Shown: positions 15,266-25,370, counted from the stretch's first letter. The stretch is DNA of 64,000 bases from Gottfriedia acidiceleris (GCF_002128425.1 NZ_NESS01000017.1:1-64000); one strand, 5' to 3'. The notes: a model not told the origin generated them from the sequence alone. Translations and numbers: made by a program.

Positions 15266-15277
15266 AAACCTACAAAT
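15252..15277 (-). promoter_or_regulatory. TTTTGT direct-repeat array, candidate GlnL operator
   Basis: Reading the minus strand from 15277: ATTTGT (15272-15277), AGGT, TTTTGT (15262-15267), ATTG, TTTTGT (15252-15257), AGGT, then TTGCAT (15242-15247). The last pair is an exact TTTTGT-N4-TTTTGT, the operator form I recall as reported for B. subtilis GlnL, with a third, upstream near-copy; all in 10-bp phase. Since a GlnL-type regulator is encoded about 6 kb downstream in the same block, it is the likely ligand (inference). Confidence 0.65.
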
Positions 15278-15300
15278 ACTTTTAAAATAATTTAAATAAG

Positions 15301-15331
15301 AAAAAAAGCTCGACCACTTTGATGGCCGAGC
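15301..15331 (-). terminator. terminator of the OppA-like gene
   Basis: Minus strand: GCTCGGCCA - 6-nt loop - TGGTCGAGC (one G-U pair) then TTTTTTTC. It separates the OppA-like gene from the gltP promoter. Confidence 0.85.
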
Positions 15332-15413
15332 AATTTCATATGTTTAACTATACTACTAGTAATACACCTCTATGAGGGTCACATTCATATCTAATTTTGT
15401 CTACACAAGTTTG

Positions 15414-17042
15414 TTATTTTTCAATATAGGCATATTTATAAGTATTAGGACCATATACATAGAAATCTTTCAAATATGGACGTTGAAGATAAGATGTCCC
15501 TTTTTGGAATAGAGGCACAACTGCATCATCATTCAACAAAATCTCCTCAGCTTCTTTCAACGCTTCCCAACGTTTTGGCAAATTATAAAGCAAATCTGTT
15601 TTAGCGTGATTAATTAAATTATCATATTTCGGATTTGAGTATCCGGTTTGATTAAATGCACCGTTTGTAACGAACATATCCAAATAAGTCATTGGATCTG
15701 GGTAGTCGGCTCCCCAACTAGAAAGTGAGATATCATAATCCATAGCTGATTCTAGCTTCAATTTTTGAGCATTAGGTTGTTGTTTGATATTAATCGTTAA
15801 TCCGCTTAAGTTTTTCTCGAGTTGCTCTTGTAAATATTCTGCAACCAGTTTAGAACTATCATCATCGTAATTTAACAACTCTAATGTTACATTCGTGACA
15901 CCAAGTTCATTTTTCGCTTTTTCCCAATAATCTTTTGCTTTTTTTATATCAAGATGGCCATATGTAGAAGTTGTTTTCCTGAAATCTTTTCCATCTGGGC
16001 CAAAGGCTAATTCCTCAGGCACTAGATAATCAGCAGGTACAGAGCCGTTGTTTAGAATAACATCTGCAATTCCTTTTTTGTCGATGCTTAAACTAATTGC
16101 TTTTCTGGCATTAGGATTTGCTAAAATTTTATTTTTTTCATTTAAACGTAAGAAGTTTGTTCTGCCATTCAAATAAGTTTTCAGGGTTGCATCATTTTTG
16201 TATTTATTTACTAAATCACCACTCAAGTCTACACGGTCAATTTGCTTTGTTGTGTATAAGTTTACTGCTGTTGAAGTATCTTTTACGACATTAATATTAA
16301 CTTCCTGCAGTTTCACTTTATCTTTATCCCAATAATTAGGATTTTTTACAAGTTGCAGGTTCTGCTCATGATTCCATTTTTTTACGATGAATGGACCATT
16401 ATATAGTGTAGCATTTGCTTCTGAACCAAATTTTTTTCCTTGTCCTTCCACGAACTTTTTGTTCAATGGATAGAATGTTGTAGAAGAAACTAAATCTATA
16501 AAATATGGTACCGGATTCTCCAACTCAACTTGCAATGTATGATTATCAATTGCTTTAACGCCTAGTTCATCTACTGGCAACTGCTTTTCATTAATTTTTT
16601 TCGCATTTTTTACATCATATAGTAAGTATGCATATTCTGCACCTGTTTCTGGATTTACAGCACGTTTCCAAGCGTATACAAAGTCTTCGGCCGTAATAGG
16701 ATCGCCATTGGACCACTTTGCATCCTGAAGTTTGAAAGTATAGGTCTTTTTATCTGGGCCAAGTGTATAGGACTTAGCTAAGGCTGGCTCCGGCCGATTA
16801 TTTTTGTCCACTCGATATAACCCCTCGAAAACGTTATTCATAGCGGAAATCGATACAGAATCTGTTGCCAAGGTCGAGTCTAAAGTAGAAATCTCCGCTG
16901 TTTGCGTTACATTCACAACCTGTTTCGTTGATTTTGATCGAGCAACTGTTTTTGTTTCTGCCGATTTGTTGCTACAGGCTGTAGCAAATAAGCTTGTAGT
17001 TAGTAATACAAATAAGGCAATATATCTTACTTTTTGATTCAT
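15414..17042 (-). CDS. OppA-type peptide-binding lipoprotein
   Basis: A 542-residue extracytoplasmic solute-binding protein (family 5, SBP_bac_5). The signal peptide ends in FATAC with lipidated Cys near residue 23, followed by a Ser/Lys-rich linker. Motifs include the N-terminal EISTLDSTLATDS, YTFKLQDAKWSNGDPITAEDFVYAWKR-type oligopeptide-binding signature and the C-terminal WGADYPDPMTYLDMF, as in OppA/DppE. It is a lone gene with its own promoter and terminator and no permease or ATPase genes beside it, so it must use transporters encoded elsewhere. The start is uncertain among three close ATGs; 17042 is chosen for its adjacent GGAG. Confidence 0.88.
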   Translation of the reverse strand: MNQKVRYIALFVLLTTSLFATACSNKSAETKTVARSKSTKQVVNVTQTAEISTLDSTLATDSVSISAMNNVFEGLYRVDKNNRPEPALAKSYTLGPDKKTYTFKLQDAKWSNGDPITAEDFVYAWKRAVNPETGAEYAYLLYDVKNAKKINEKQLPVDELGVKAIDNHTLQVELENPVPYFIDLVSSTTFYPLNKKFVEGQGKKFGSEANATLYNGPFIVKKWNHEQNLQLVKNPNYWDKDKVKLQEVNINVVKDTSTAVNLYTTKQIDRVDLSGDLVNKYKNDATLKTYLNGRTNFLRLNEKNKILANPNARKAISLSIDKKGIADVILNNGSVPADYLVPEELAFGPDGKDFRKTTSTYGHLDIKKAKDYWEKAKNELGVTNVTLELLNYDDDSSKLVAEYLQEQLEKNLSGLTINIKQQPNAQKLKLESAMDYDISLSSWGADYPDPMTYLDMFVTNGAFNQTGYSNPKYDNLINHAKTDLLYNLPKRWEALKEAEEILLNDDAVVPLFQKGTSYLQRPYLKDFYVYGPNTYKYAYIEK

Positions 17043-17141
17043 CTCCATTATCCCCTTCATATATATTGGCTAGATGAAAACTTTTCTTTGATTTATTTAC
17101 CTTTGAAAAAAGCAAAGAAAAAATACTAGTATAACTACTAA

Positions 17142-17170
17142 ATTATCATAGTATTCCGATAGAAAATCAA
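17142..17170 (-). promoter_or_regulatory. candidate promoter of the OppA-like gene
   Basis: Minus strand: -35 TTGATT (17165-17170), 17-bp spacer, -10 GATAAT (17142-17147) preceded by an AT-rich region. It implies a leader of about 95 nt. Confidence 0.5.
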
Positions 17171-17333
17171 GGATTAATTTTTGGGTAGGTAATAAGTTAT
17201 TCGATTTCTTGGTTTGAGAGCATTTTAAATGTGATTAATATATGTAAGAAGCAAACAGAAGATAAATTCAAAAGGTACCTTCAACTATGATTTGTAGACA
17301 AAAATTATTTCGTAGTCAAAAGCACTTTTTAGA
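17171..17333. other. intergenic, nothing recognised
   Basis: AT-rich sequence between the OppA-like promoter and the rpsI terminator. I find no ORF with a ribosome binding site, no strong hairpin and no repeat. It marks the right-hand edge of the block that separates ybaK from rpsI. Confidence 0.5.
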
Positions 17334-17372
17334 TATAAAAAAGACCCTTTCCACAAATGTGAAAAGAGTCTT
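17334..17372 (-). terminator. terminator of rplM-rpsI
   Basis: Minus strand: AAGACTCTTTTCACA-TT-TGTGGAAAGGGTCTT (G-U pairs tolerated) followed by TTTTTTAT, 13 bp past the rpsI stop. Confidence 0.88.
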
Positions 17373-17385
17373 GAGATTTTGATAA

Positions 17386-17778
17386 TTAACGTTTTGAGAA
17401 CTGAGGAGCTCTACGTGCACCTTTAAGACCGTATTTTTTACGCTCTTTCATACGTGCATCACGAGTTAATAATCCAGCGCGTTTTAAAGTTCCGCGGTAC
17501 TCAGGATCAACTTGTAATAATGCTCTAGAGATACCGTGACGAATTGCACCAGCTTGACCAGTGTATCCACCACCGTTAACGTTTACTAGAATATCATAGC
17601 TACCTAATGTTTCAGTTGCAACAAGTGGTTGTTTAACAACTTCTCTTAATGCAGCGAATGGGATGTAATCTTCAAAATCACGACCGTTAATGATAACGCG
17701 TCCTTCGCCAGGAACTAAACGTACACGAGCTACTGAGCTTTTACGACGTCCTGTGCCATAGTATTGTACTTGTGCCAT
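17386..17778 (-). CDS. rpsI: ribosomal protein S9
   Basis: 130 residues, the usual length. It opens [19 protein letters not shown], and its tail [14 protein letters not shown] places the conserved C-terminal Lys-Arg in the P site of the 30S subunit. It is 21 bp downstream of rplM with a GGAGG site, the standard L13-S9 operon. Confidence 0.98.
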   Translation of the reverse strand: MAQVQYYGTGRRKSSVARVRLVPGEGRVIINGRDFEDYIPFAALREVVKQPLVATETLGSYDILVNVNGGGYTGQAGAIRHGISRALLQVDPEYRGTLKRAGLLTRDARMKERKKYGLKGARRAPQFSKR

Positions 17779-17799
17779 GTGAATGCCCTCCTTTTATAA

Positions 17800-18237
17800 T
17801 TATCCGCGAAGTTCGTAAACTTCTGGTTTTTGTGCTTGGTGTGGATGCTCGTTACCAGCATACACGTGTAACTTTTTAATTTGAGCACGTCCAAGACGTC
17901 CTTTTGGAAGCATACCTTTAACAGCTAACTCAAGCATTTTAACTGGGTAGTTAGTACGCATTTCTAAAGCTGTACGCTCTTTTAAACCACCAGCATACAT
18001 TGTATGACGGTAGTAAATTTTATCGTTTAATTTGTTTCCTGTTAATTCAACTTTCTCAGCGTTGATGATGATTACGTTATCACCTGTATCAACGTGTGGT
18101 GTGAAAGTTGGTTTGTGCTTACCGCGAAGTAAAGTAGCTACTTCAGTTGCAAGACGACCTAAAGTTTTTCCTTCAGCGTCTACAACGAACCACTTACGTT
18201 CAACTTCGCTAGCTTTTGCCATATAAGTTGTGCGCAT
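17800..18237 (-). CDS. rplM: ribosomal protein L13
   Basis: 145 residues, family length, with the signatures [17 protein letters not shown] and [16 protein letters not shown]. The first start, [10 protein letters not shown], corresponds to B. subtilis MRTTPMANAS. L13 is an early 50S assembly protein binding 23S rRNA. It heads the rplM-rpsI operon behind a consensus promoter and a short structured leader, and starts after an AGGAGG site. Confidence 0.97.
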   Translation of the reverse strand: MRTTYMAKASEVERKWFVVDAEGKTLGRLATEVATLLRGKHKPTFTPHVDTGDNVIIINAEKVELTGNKLNDKIYYRHTMYAGGLKERTALEMRTNYPVKMLELAVKGMLPKGRLGRAQIKKLHVYAGNEHPHQAQKPEVYELRG

Positions 18238-18295
18238 TCTATTTTCCTCCTAATACAATATACATAAAGTAAAATTGTTTTTATTGTTTATCTTT

Positions 18296-18325
18296 AACAC
18301 GACAGTTCCGGGGCTAATCGTGGTT
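18296..18325 (-). promoter_or_regulatory. L13-type leader hairpin (autoregulatory candidate)
   Basis: Minus strand: AACCACGA - loop with TTAGCCCCGG - TCGTGTT, at the very start of the predicted transcript and about 60 nt before rplM. An L13 leader motif is known from Firmicutes in this position. Assignment to that family rests on location and a similar stem, without a covariance search. Confidence 0.5.
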
Positions 18326-18346
18326 CTTAAAACAATACCGTATTTA

Positions 18347-18375
18347 ATATTAAACTTTATACCTTCTAATGTCAA
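18347..18375 (-). promoter_or_regulatory. rplM promoter (sigma-A)
   Basis: Minus strand: -35 TTGACA (18370-18375), 17-bp spacer, -10 TAATAT (18347-18352). It lies directly behind the truA stop codon, so rplM-rpsI can be transcribed independently of truA. Confidence 0.8.
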
Positions 18376-18393
18376 GCAAATGTTACACCAGGA

Positions 18394-19137
18394 TTAGTTG
18401 TTATAATCAACTTTCCATAAAAACAGTCCATTAGGCGGCGATGTCTTGCCAGCCTTGGCTCGATCACGTGCTAATAATGCGTTTTTAACACTTTTTACAT
18501 CACGCTTTCCTTGCCCTACTTCAATTAATGTTCCAACAATTATTCTTACCATATTATAAAGAAAACCATTTCCTTCAAGAGCGATAACAATCCCCTGATC
18601 TGTTTTATTAATAGTTCCTTTATAAATCGTTCGTACTTTGTCCTTTATATCCGTATTTGATGCGCAAAATGAACTAAAATCATGTGTACCTAGTAAGCAA
18701 TCTAATGCTTCTTGCATTTTGATAATATTTAGATCAAAAGGAAAAAAATAATGATGGTTTCTAGAAAAAACATTTTCGTCTTTTTCATTCCAAATAAAAT
18801 AACGGTATTCTTTTCGAACGACGTCAAATCTAGAATGAAAGTTTTCATCGACAATCTCTACAGATCTAATATTGATATCTTTCGGCAATTGTGCATTTAA
18901 TGCTCTCTTCCATTGCTCTGGTTGAAGTACATATTCACTATCAAAATGAATTACTTGTCCTACTGCGTGTACCCCAGTATCTGTCCTACCAGATGCATGG
19001 ATTCGTATCGGATGACCTTTGTGCATTTTTGTTAGAACCTTCTCAATATCAGTTTGGACTGTTCTTTGATTAGGTTGTACTTGGTATCCATTAAATAATG
19101 TGCCATCATATGAAATTATACATTTAATTCGATTCAT
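18394..19137 (-). CDS. truA: TruA, tRNA pseudouridine(38-40) synthase
   Basis: A 247-residue enzyme that isomerises U38-U40 in the tRNA anticodon arm. The catalytic Asp is in ASGRTDTGVHAVGQV (about residue 52); ISYDGTLFNGYQVQPN, FSSFCASNTD and the C-terminal FLYNMVRIIVGTLIEVGQG are also TruA signatures. It follows ecfT by 12 bp, forming the usual ecfA1-ecfA2-ecfT-truA operon of Bacillus. Confidence 0.97.
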   Translation of the reverse strand: MNRIKCIISYDGTLFNGYQVQPNQRTVQTDIEKVLTKMHKGHPIRIHASGRTDTGVHAVGQVIHFDSEYVLQPEQWKRALNAQLPKDINIRSVEIVDENFHSRFDVVRKEYRYFIWNEKDENVFSRNHHYFFPFDLNIIKMQEALDCLLGTHDFSSFCASNTDIKDKVRTIYKGTINKTDQGIVIALEGNGFLYNMVRIIVGTLIEVGQGKRDVKSVKNALLARDRAKAGKTSPPNGLFLWKVDYNN

Positions 19138-19149
19138 AACTTATCTCCA

Positions 19150-19944
19150 TTACTTACGTAAAAACAATAATAGTAAAAATAATATTAGTAATACTACTAA
19201 GCATGCTGTATCACGAAAATGCCACTTCATAACACGAAACTTTGATCTTCCATCTCCGCCTTGGTAACCTCTGGCTTCCATCGCAACTGCTAAGTCCTCA
19301 GCTCGTTTAAATGAATGAATAAATAATGGAACAAGTAAAGAGACTAATGCTTTTAACCTGTCTTTTATAGGTCCTGAAGAAAAATCCACTCCTCGGGACG
19401 ACTGTGCCTTCATAATCTTTTCAGTCTCTTCCATAAGCGTTGGAATAAATCGCAATGAAATTGACATCATTAAAGCCATTTCATGCACAGGTAGACCAAA
19501 TCTTTTAAATGGGTTAAATAATGATTCAAGCCCATCTGTAATTTCGATTGGATTTGTTGTTAATGTCAGTAGTGTTGTAATTGAAACTAAAAGAAAAAAT
19601 CTCGCTGATATATAAATCCCTTGAATAATTCCTTCTTTATGAATTTCAACCCAACCAAAATGATAGATTAGTGGTCCCTCTTTATTTGTAAACACATGCA
19701 ATAAAAAAGTAAACACTGCTAACAGCCAGATTGCTCTTAATCCTTTTAAATAATAATTAAGAGGTACTCTTGATAGTGATACTGTTACAATTGAGAATAA
19801 TAATAAAACCCCATAAGTTATAAAATTATTTGCAAAGAAAACGATACAAATAAAAATGAACATTGTAAGGAGTTTTGCTCTAGCATCTAGACGATGAATA
19901 AGTGAATTGATTGGGATATATTTTCCGATAATTAGACTATTCAT
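19150..19944 (-). CDS. ecfT: EcfT, energy-coupling factor transporter transmembrane protein
   Basis: 264 residues with about five or six membrane helices and a cytoplasmic coupling region containing MKAQSSRGVDFSSG and AMEARGYQGG, the two Ala-Arg-Gly coupling motifs that bind the ATPases. It is the scaffold of a group II ECF importer serving several vitamin-binding S components encoded elsewhere. It overlaps ecfA2 by 4 nt. Confidence 0.95.
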   Translation of the reverse strand: MNSLIIGKYIPINSLIHRLDARAKLLTMFIFICIVFFANNFITYGVLLLFSIVTVSLSRVPLNYYLKGLRAIWLLAVFTFLLHVFTNKEGPLIYHFGWVEIHKEGIIQGIYISARFFLLVSITTLLTLTTNPIEITDGLESLFNPFKRFGLPVHEMALMMSISLRFIPTLMEETEKIMKAQSSRGVDFSSGPIKDRLKALVSLLVPLFIHSFKRAEDLAVAMEARGYQGGDGRSKFRVMKWHFRDTACLVVLLILFLLLLFLRK

Positions 19945-20807
19945 TTTGTTTCCCCATTATAAAGATTTGCAATATAATTAGCGAGTTGTTCAATTGTTAA
20001 ACTTGTAGCCTTTTCATTGATACCTAATTTTTGATTTAATTCTTGATGAAATTTTAAAGAAAGCGGAATTTGTAATCCGATTTCCTCCAGTTCCTTTTCA
20101 TATGAGAATACTTCTAAAGGGCTTCCCTTTAAATACGTTGTCCCTTTTTGTAGTACATGGATCGTATCAGCATATCTCGCAGCATCTTCCATGCTATGAG
20201 TTACTAAAATGATCGTCAGGCCCTTTTCTTTGTGCAATTGATAAAACATATCCATTAACGCCTTTTGACCACTAGGATCAAGTCCAGCAGTTGGTTCATC
20301 CAAAACTAAAACTTCCGGTTCCATTGCTAATACGCCTGCAATAGCAACCCTTCTCATTTGACCTCCACTTAATTCAAATGGTGACTTCATTAAATATTCT
20401 TCACTTAAGCCTACTTTTTCAATTAAATCTTTCGCTCTTTTTTTTGCTTCATCTTCAGATACACCAAAATTCATTGGACCAAAGCAAATATCTTTCTCAA
20501 CAGTTTCTTCAAATAATTGCTGTTCAGGAAACTGAAAAACTAATCCTACTTTCTTTCTTAATGATTTTAAATTTTTGTTTTTCTTATCTGATAAAAGTGT
20601 AATATCGTCAATTTTGGCGATCCCCTCTGTTGGTTGTAAGAGGCCATTTAAATGTTGCAGAAATGTAGATTTACCTGAGCCTGTGTGACCAATTACAGCA
20701 TAATATGACCCATCAGGTATATTAACATCAATATTATAAAGAGCACGATGCTCAAATGGTGTTTTCGGCTGATAAGTATAGCCTACTTTTTCAAAAGTAA
20801 TTTGCAT
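19941..20807 (-). CDS. ecfA2: EcfA2, energy-coupling factor ATPase
   Basis: 288-residue ABC ATPase: Walker A VIGHTGSGKST, Q-loop VGLVFQFPEQQLFEETV, signature LSGGQMRR, Walker B VLVLDEPTAGLDP, switch His in VTHSMEDA. The FPEQQLFE form of the Q-loop marks EcfA2. It overlaps ecfA1 by 25 nt and ecfT by 4 nt, which suggests translational coupling and a fixed subunit ratio. Confidence 0.95.
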   Translation of the reverse strand: MQITFEKVGYTYQPKTPFEHRALYNIDVNIPDGSYYAVIGHTGSGKSTFLQHLNGLLQPTEGIAKIDDITLLSDKKNKNLKSLRKKVGLVFQFPEQQLFEETVEKDICFGPMNFGVSEDEAKKRAKDLIEKVGLSEEYLMKSPFELSGGQMRRVAIAGVLAMEPEVLVLDEPTAGLDPSGQKALMDMFYQLHKEKGLTIILVTHSMEDAARYADTIHVLQKGTTYLKGSPLEVFSYEKELEEIGLQIPLSLKFHQELNQKLGINEKATSLTIEQLANYIANLYNGETK

Positions 20808-21625
20808 AATTCGCTCACCAAGCTTTCTTGCTCTAGATGGTCTTGTCTCAAAGGTAAACCTTTTTCGATTAATAAACTAGAAAGGTTATTTGTAAAAGGA
20901 GATGCTAATCCAAGCGATTCTAAAGAAAACTCTGTTTTTAAAAGCTCTTCTGGAGTTACGCTCTGAACTAAATGACCATCATGCATAATTAAAATACGGT
21001 CTGCATGTATTGCTTCTTCTATATCATGAGTAATTGAAATAACAGTCATATTAATGTCTTTATGTAAATCTCGAATTGTCTCGATTACTTCTTTTCTACC
21101 GAAAGGATCTAACATCGATGTTGCTTCATCTAAAATTAATATACTTGGTTGAATTGCTAATGCTCCAGCTATTGCTACTCTTTGTTTTTGGCCACCAGAA
21201 AGTGAATGTGGCTCGTGGAGCACAAATTCTTTCATATTTACGATGTTTAATACTTCCTCAATTCGACGATCCATTTCTTCTTTTTCAAATCCATGGTTTT
21301 CCAATCCAAATGCAATATCATCTATTACTGTCGTACCTACAAACTGATTATCCGGATTTTGAAATACCATCGCAATTTTCTTTCGAACGTCCCAAATTGT
21401 TTGTTCTGATAAGCTGATTTCCTCATCAATCACGATTTGGCCTTCTTCGGGTAATATTAATCCATTTAAAAGTTTTGCCAACGTTGACTTTCCTGAACCG
21501 TTTCGACCTACTATAGCGATCCATTCATTTTCTTTTATATTAAATGATACAGAATGAACTGCATTTGATTGTGCCTGTGGATATTTAAAAGATATGTTAT
21601 CTACTTTAATACTATCTTTTCTCAT
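20783..21625 (-). CDS. ecfA1: EcfA1, energy-coupling factor ATPase
   Basis: 280-residue ABC ATPase: Walker A VGRNGSGKST, Q-loop VFQNPDNQFVGTTV (the EcfA1 form), signature LSGGQKQRV, Walker B ILILDEATSMLDP, His in ITHDIEEA. With EcfA2 it forms the heterodimeric ATPase of the vitamin importer. First gene of ecfA1-ecfA2-ecfT-truA, with its own candidate promoter after the rplQ terminator. Confidence 0.95.
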   Translation of the reverse strand: MRKDSIKVDNISFKYPQAQSNAVHSVSFNIKENEWIAIVGRNGSGKSTLAKLLNGLILPEEGQIVIDEEISLSEQTIWDVRKKIAMVFQNPDNQFVGTTVIDDIAFGLENHGFEKEEMDRRIEEVLNIVNMKEFVLHEPHSLSGGQKQRVAIAGALAIQPSILILDEATSMLDPFGRKEVIETIRDLHKDINMTVISITHDIEEAIHADRILIMHDGHLVQSVTPEELLKTEFSLESLGLASPFTNNLSSLLIEKGLPLRQDHLEQESLVSELCKLLLKK

Positions 21626-21650
21626 TTGTTCACCTATAATTTTTCATTGT

Positions 21651-21680
21651 TTTATAGATATATAATAGTCTAAAAGTAAA
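21651..21680 (-). promoter_or_regulatory. candidate ecfA1 promoter
   Basis: Minus strand: -35 TTTACT (21675-21680), 18-bp spacer, -10 TATAAA (21651-21656), immediately after the rplQ terminator. Confidence 0.4.
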
Positions 21681-21683
21681 CAG

Positions 21684-21728
21684 AAAAAAAGGGCAACGAC
21701 ATGTTTACAAGAAACGTCGAGCCCTTTT
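21684..21728 (-). terminator. terminator of the alpha operon (after rplQ)
   Basis: Minus strand: AAAAGGGC-CGAC ... GTCG-GCCCTTTT with an unpaired base on each arm, followed by TTTCTG. It starts 12 bp past the rplQ stop and separates the ribosomal cluster from ecfA1. Confidence 0.8.
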
Positions 21729-21739
21729 GTATTCGAATA

Positions 21740-22102
21740 TTATACTAATTCGATAACAACCATTGGTGCTGCGTCTCCACGACGAGGACCAATTTTTGCG
21801 ATACGAGTGTATCCACCTTGACGCTCAGTGTAACGAGGAGCGATGTCAGCAAATAATTTTTGTAAAGCGTCTTGACCGTTTTCAGCGTTAGCAACTTCAT
21901 TACGGATGTAAGCAGCAGCTAGACGACGAGCGTGTAAGTCTCCACGTTTACCTAAAGTAATCATTTTTTCAACAACTGAACGTAACTCCTTCGCACGAGT
22001 TTCAGTTGTTTGAATACGTTCGTTGATGATTAAATCAGTAGCTAAGTCACGTAACATAGCTTTACGTTGTGAGCTAGTACGTCCTAATTTTCTGTATCCC
22101 AT
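21740..22102 (-). CDS. rplQ: ribosomal protein L17
   Basis: 120 residues, family length. [20 protein letters not shown] and the terminal [14 protein letters not shown] are characteristic. L17 binds 23S rRNA near the exit tunnel. Last gene of the alpha operon, 84 bp behind rpoA with a GGAGG site. Confidence 0.98.
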   Translation of the reverse strand: MGYRKLGRTSSQRKAMLRDLATDLIINERIQTTETRAKELRSVVEKMITLGKRGDLHARRLAAAYIRNEVANAENGQDALQKLFADIAPRYTERQGGYTRIAKIGPRRGDAAPMVVIELV

Positions 22103-22186
22103 TTCTAGTTCCCTCCTTTGTAAGTAGTATCAAAATTGGGTCATATAGACATGAAGAGAACGCCTCTCCCTTTATCGAAGCTACAA

Positions 22187-23131
22187 TCAGTCTTCTTTAC
22201 GTAGGCCTAAACCTAACTCTTCTAACTTATGCTTTACTTCTTCTAAAGACTTACGACCTAAGTTACGTACTTTCATCATGTCTTCTTCTGTCTTATTCGC
22301 AAGCTCTTGTACAGTATTAATACCAGCTCGCTTTAAGCAGTTATATGAACGAACAGAAAGATCAAGTTCTTCAATCGTCATTTCAAGGACTTTATCTTTT
22401 TGATCTTCTTCTTTTTCGACCATGATTTCTGCATTTTTAGCTTCGTCAGTTAAACCTACAAAAATGTTTAAGTGTTCAGTTAGAATTTTTGAACCAAGTG
22501 CGATAGCATCCTTTGGTCCAATACTTCCGTCAGTCCAAACATCAAGTGTTAACTTATCGAAATTTGAAACCTGTCCCACACGTGTATTTTCAACTTGGTA
22601 TGTGACACGAGACACTGGAGTGTAAATCGAGTCGATAGGAATAACACCTATTGCTTGATCCTCTCTTTTGTTACCATCTGCAGGGATGTATCCACGTCCA
22701 CGTCTAGCAGTTAGACGCATACGTAAATGAGCATCTTTAGCAAGAGTTGCAATATGAAGATCTGGATTTAGAACTTCAACATCGCTATCATGCGTAATAT
22801 CGGCCGCAGTAATTGGCCCTTCACCGCGCACATCAATTTCTAATGTTTTTTCTTCGTCCGAATAAATTTTCAGAGCAAGTTTTTTAACATTAAGAATAAT
22901 CGTTGTAACGTCTTCTACAACACCTTCAACTGTAGAGAACTCATGTAACACACCATCAATTTGAATAGCAGTTACAGCGGCACCAGGAAGTGAGGATAAA
23001 AGGATACGACGTAAGGAGTTACCTAGCGTTGTACCATATCCACGCTCAAGTGGTTCAATAACGAATTTACCATATTTGGAATCGTCACTGATCTCAACCG
23101 TTTCGATTTTCGGCTTTTCGATTTCAATCAT
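22187..23131 (-). CDS. rpoA: RNA polymerase alpha subunit
   Basis: 314 residues (B. subtilis 314): N-terminal dimerisation domain with [19 protein letters not shown], flexible linker (about 228-245), and a C-terminal domain with [18 protein letters not shown] and [14 protein letters not shown] that contacts UP elements and activators. It sits in the alpha operon between rpsK and rplQ. Confidence 0.98.
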   Translation of the reverse strand: MIEIEKPKIETVEISDDSKYGKFVIEPLERGYGTTLGNSLRRILLSSLPGAAVTAIQIDGVLHEFSTVEGVVEDVTTIILNVKKLALKIYSDEEKTLEIDVRGEGPITAADITHDSDVEVLNPDLHIATLAKDAHLRMRLTARRGRGYIPADGNKREDQAIGVIPIDSIYTPVSRVTYQVENTRVGQVSNFDKLTLDVWTDGSIGPKDAIALGSKILTEHLNIFVGLTDEAKNAEIMVEKEEDQKDKVLEMTIEELDLSVRSYNCLKRAGINTVQELANKTEEDMMKVRNLGRKSLEEVKHKLEELGLGLRKED

Positions 23132-23164
23132 TTTTTAAACCCTCCTTCAAAACGTCGAAACCCT

Positions 23165-23184
23165 CGGTTAGCCAATGCTAACCG
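23165..23184 (-). promoter_or_regulatory. hairpin in the rpsK-rpoA spacer
   Basis: A perfect 8-bp stem, CGGTTAGC / GCTAACCG, with a 4-nt loop, 33 nt before the rpoA start and without a T run. It stands in a 166-bp spacer that is unusually long for this operon. A processing site or translational control structure is possible; no family recognised. Confidence 0.4.
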
Positions 23185-23297
23185 AAAGTCCCTATTAGGC
23201 AGTTCCTAATTGTGCACAACAAGAGATGTCTGTTAATATTTGCCAAACATATATCATAATCCATTATAGACAATTTTTGAAAATTTATACAGACAAA

Positions 23298-23702
<405 letters not shown>

Positions 23703-23716
23703 TTACTTAAAAAATA

Positions 23717-24082
23717 TTATTTCTTCTTGTTCGCTACTGTACGGCGTGGGCCTTTACGAGTACGAGCATTATTTTTAGTGTTTTGACCACGAACAGGTAA
23801 GCTACGACGGTGGCGAATACCACGATATGAACCGATTTCGATTAGACGTTTAATGTTTAAAGAAACTTCACGACGAAGATCCCCTTCAACTTTCAACTTA
23901 TCGATTAATTCACGAATTTTACCTAATTCTTCTTCTGTTAAATCACGTACACGAGTGTCTTCTGAAATACCAGCTTCAGCTAAGATTTTTTCAGAAGTTG
24001 CACGACCGATTCCGTATACATAAGTTAAAGAAACAACCACGCGTTTGTCGCGAGGAATATCTACACCAGCAATACGAGCCAT
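23717..24082 (-). CDS. rpsM: ribosomal protein S13
   Basis: 121 residues. [19 protein letters not shown] and the basic tail [16 protein letters not shown] are diagnostic. It sits in the 30S head and contacts the 50S subunit and P-site tRNA through its tail. It follows rpmJ by 21 bp with an AGGAGG site. Confidence 0.98.
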   Translation of the reverse strand: MARIAGVDIPRDKRVVVSLTYVYGIGRATSEKILAEAGISEDTRVRDLTEEELGKIRELIDKLKVEGDLRREVSLNIKRLIEIGSYRGIRHRRSLPVRGQNTKNNARTRKGPRRTVANKKK

Positions 24083-24103
24083 TCTAGTGCACCTCCTTCT
24101 TTA

Positions 24104-24474
<371 letters not shown>

Positions 24475-24701
24475 TAGGGCATTCTCCTTTCTTCAAATCA
24501 GTAGCTTGCTTGTAGGCAAACATACGCAAGGAACATTAAGCCAAAGTGCTCTGATATGTTGGAGATTTTTTGGCCTACTAAAGACCTTATATTATATCAA
24601 TCGTTCCAAGCAAAGCCATGTTAAAGCTTTTATAACAGTATCAGTTTTGACGAAACAACAATACGTCATACACAAGGAACGACGATCTTATCGTTCAATT
24701 A
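24475..24701 (-). other. infA leader region; map and KOW gene absent
   Basis: 227 bp with no credible ORF on either strand. A TATAAT -10 (24591-24596, minus) with only a weak -35 suggests a separate infA promoter, implying a leader of about 110 nt. A short hairpin GAACGA/TCGTTC at 24678-24696 follows the adk stop. No remnant of methionine aminopeptidase is recognisable. Confidence 0.5.
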
Positions 24702-25370
<669 letters not shown>

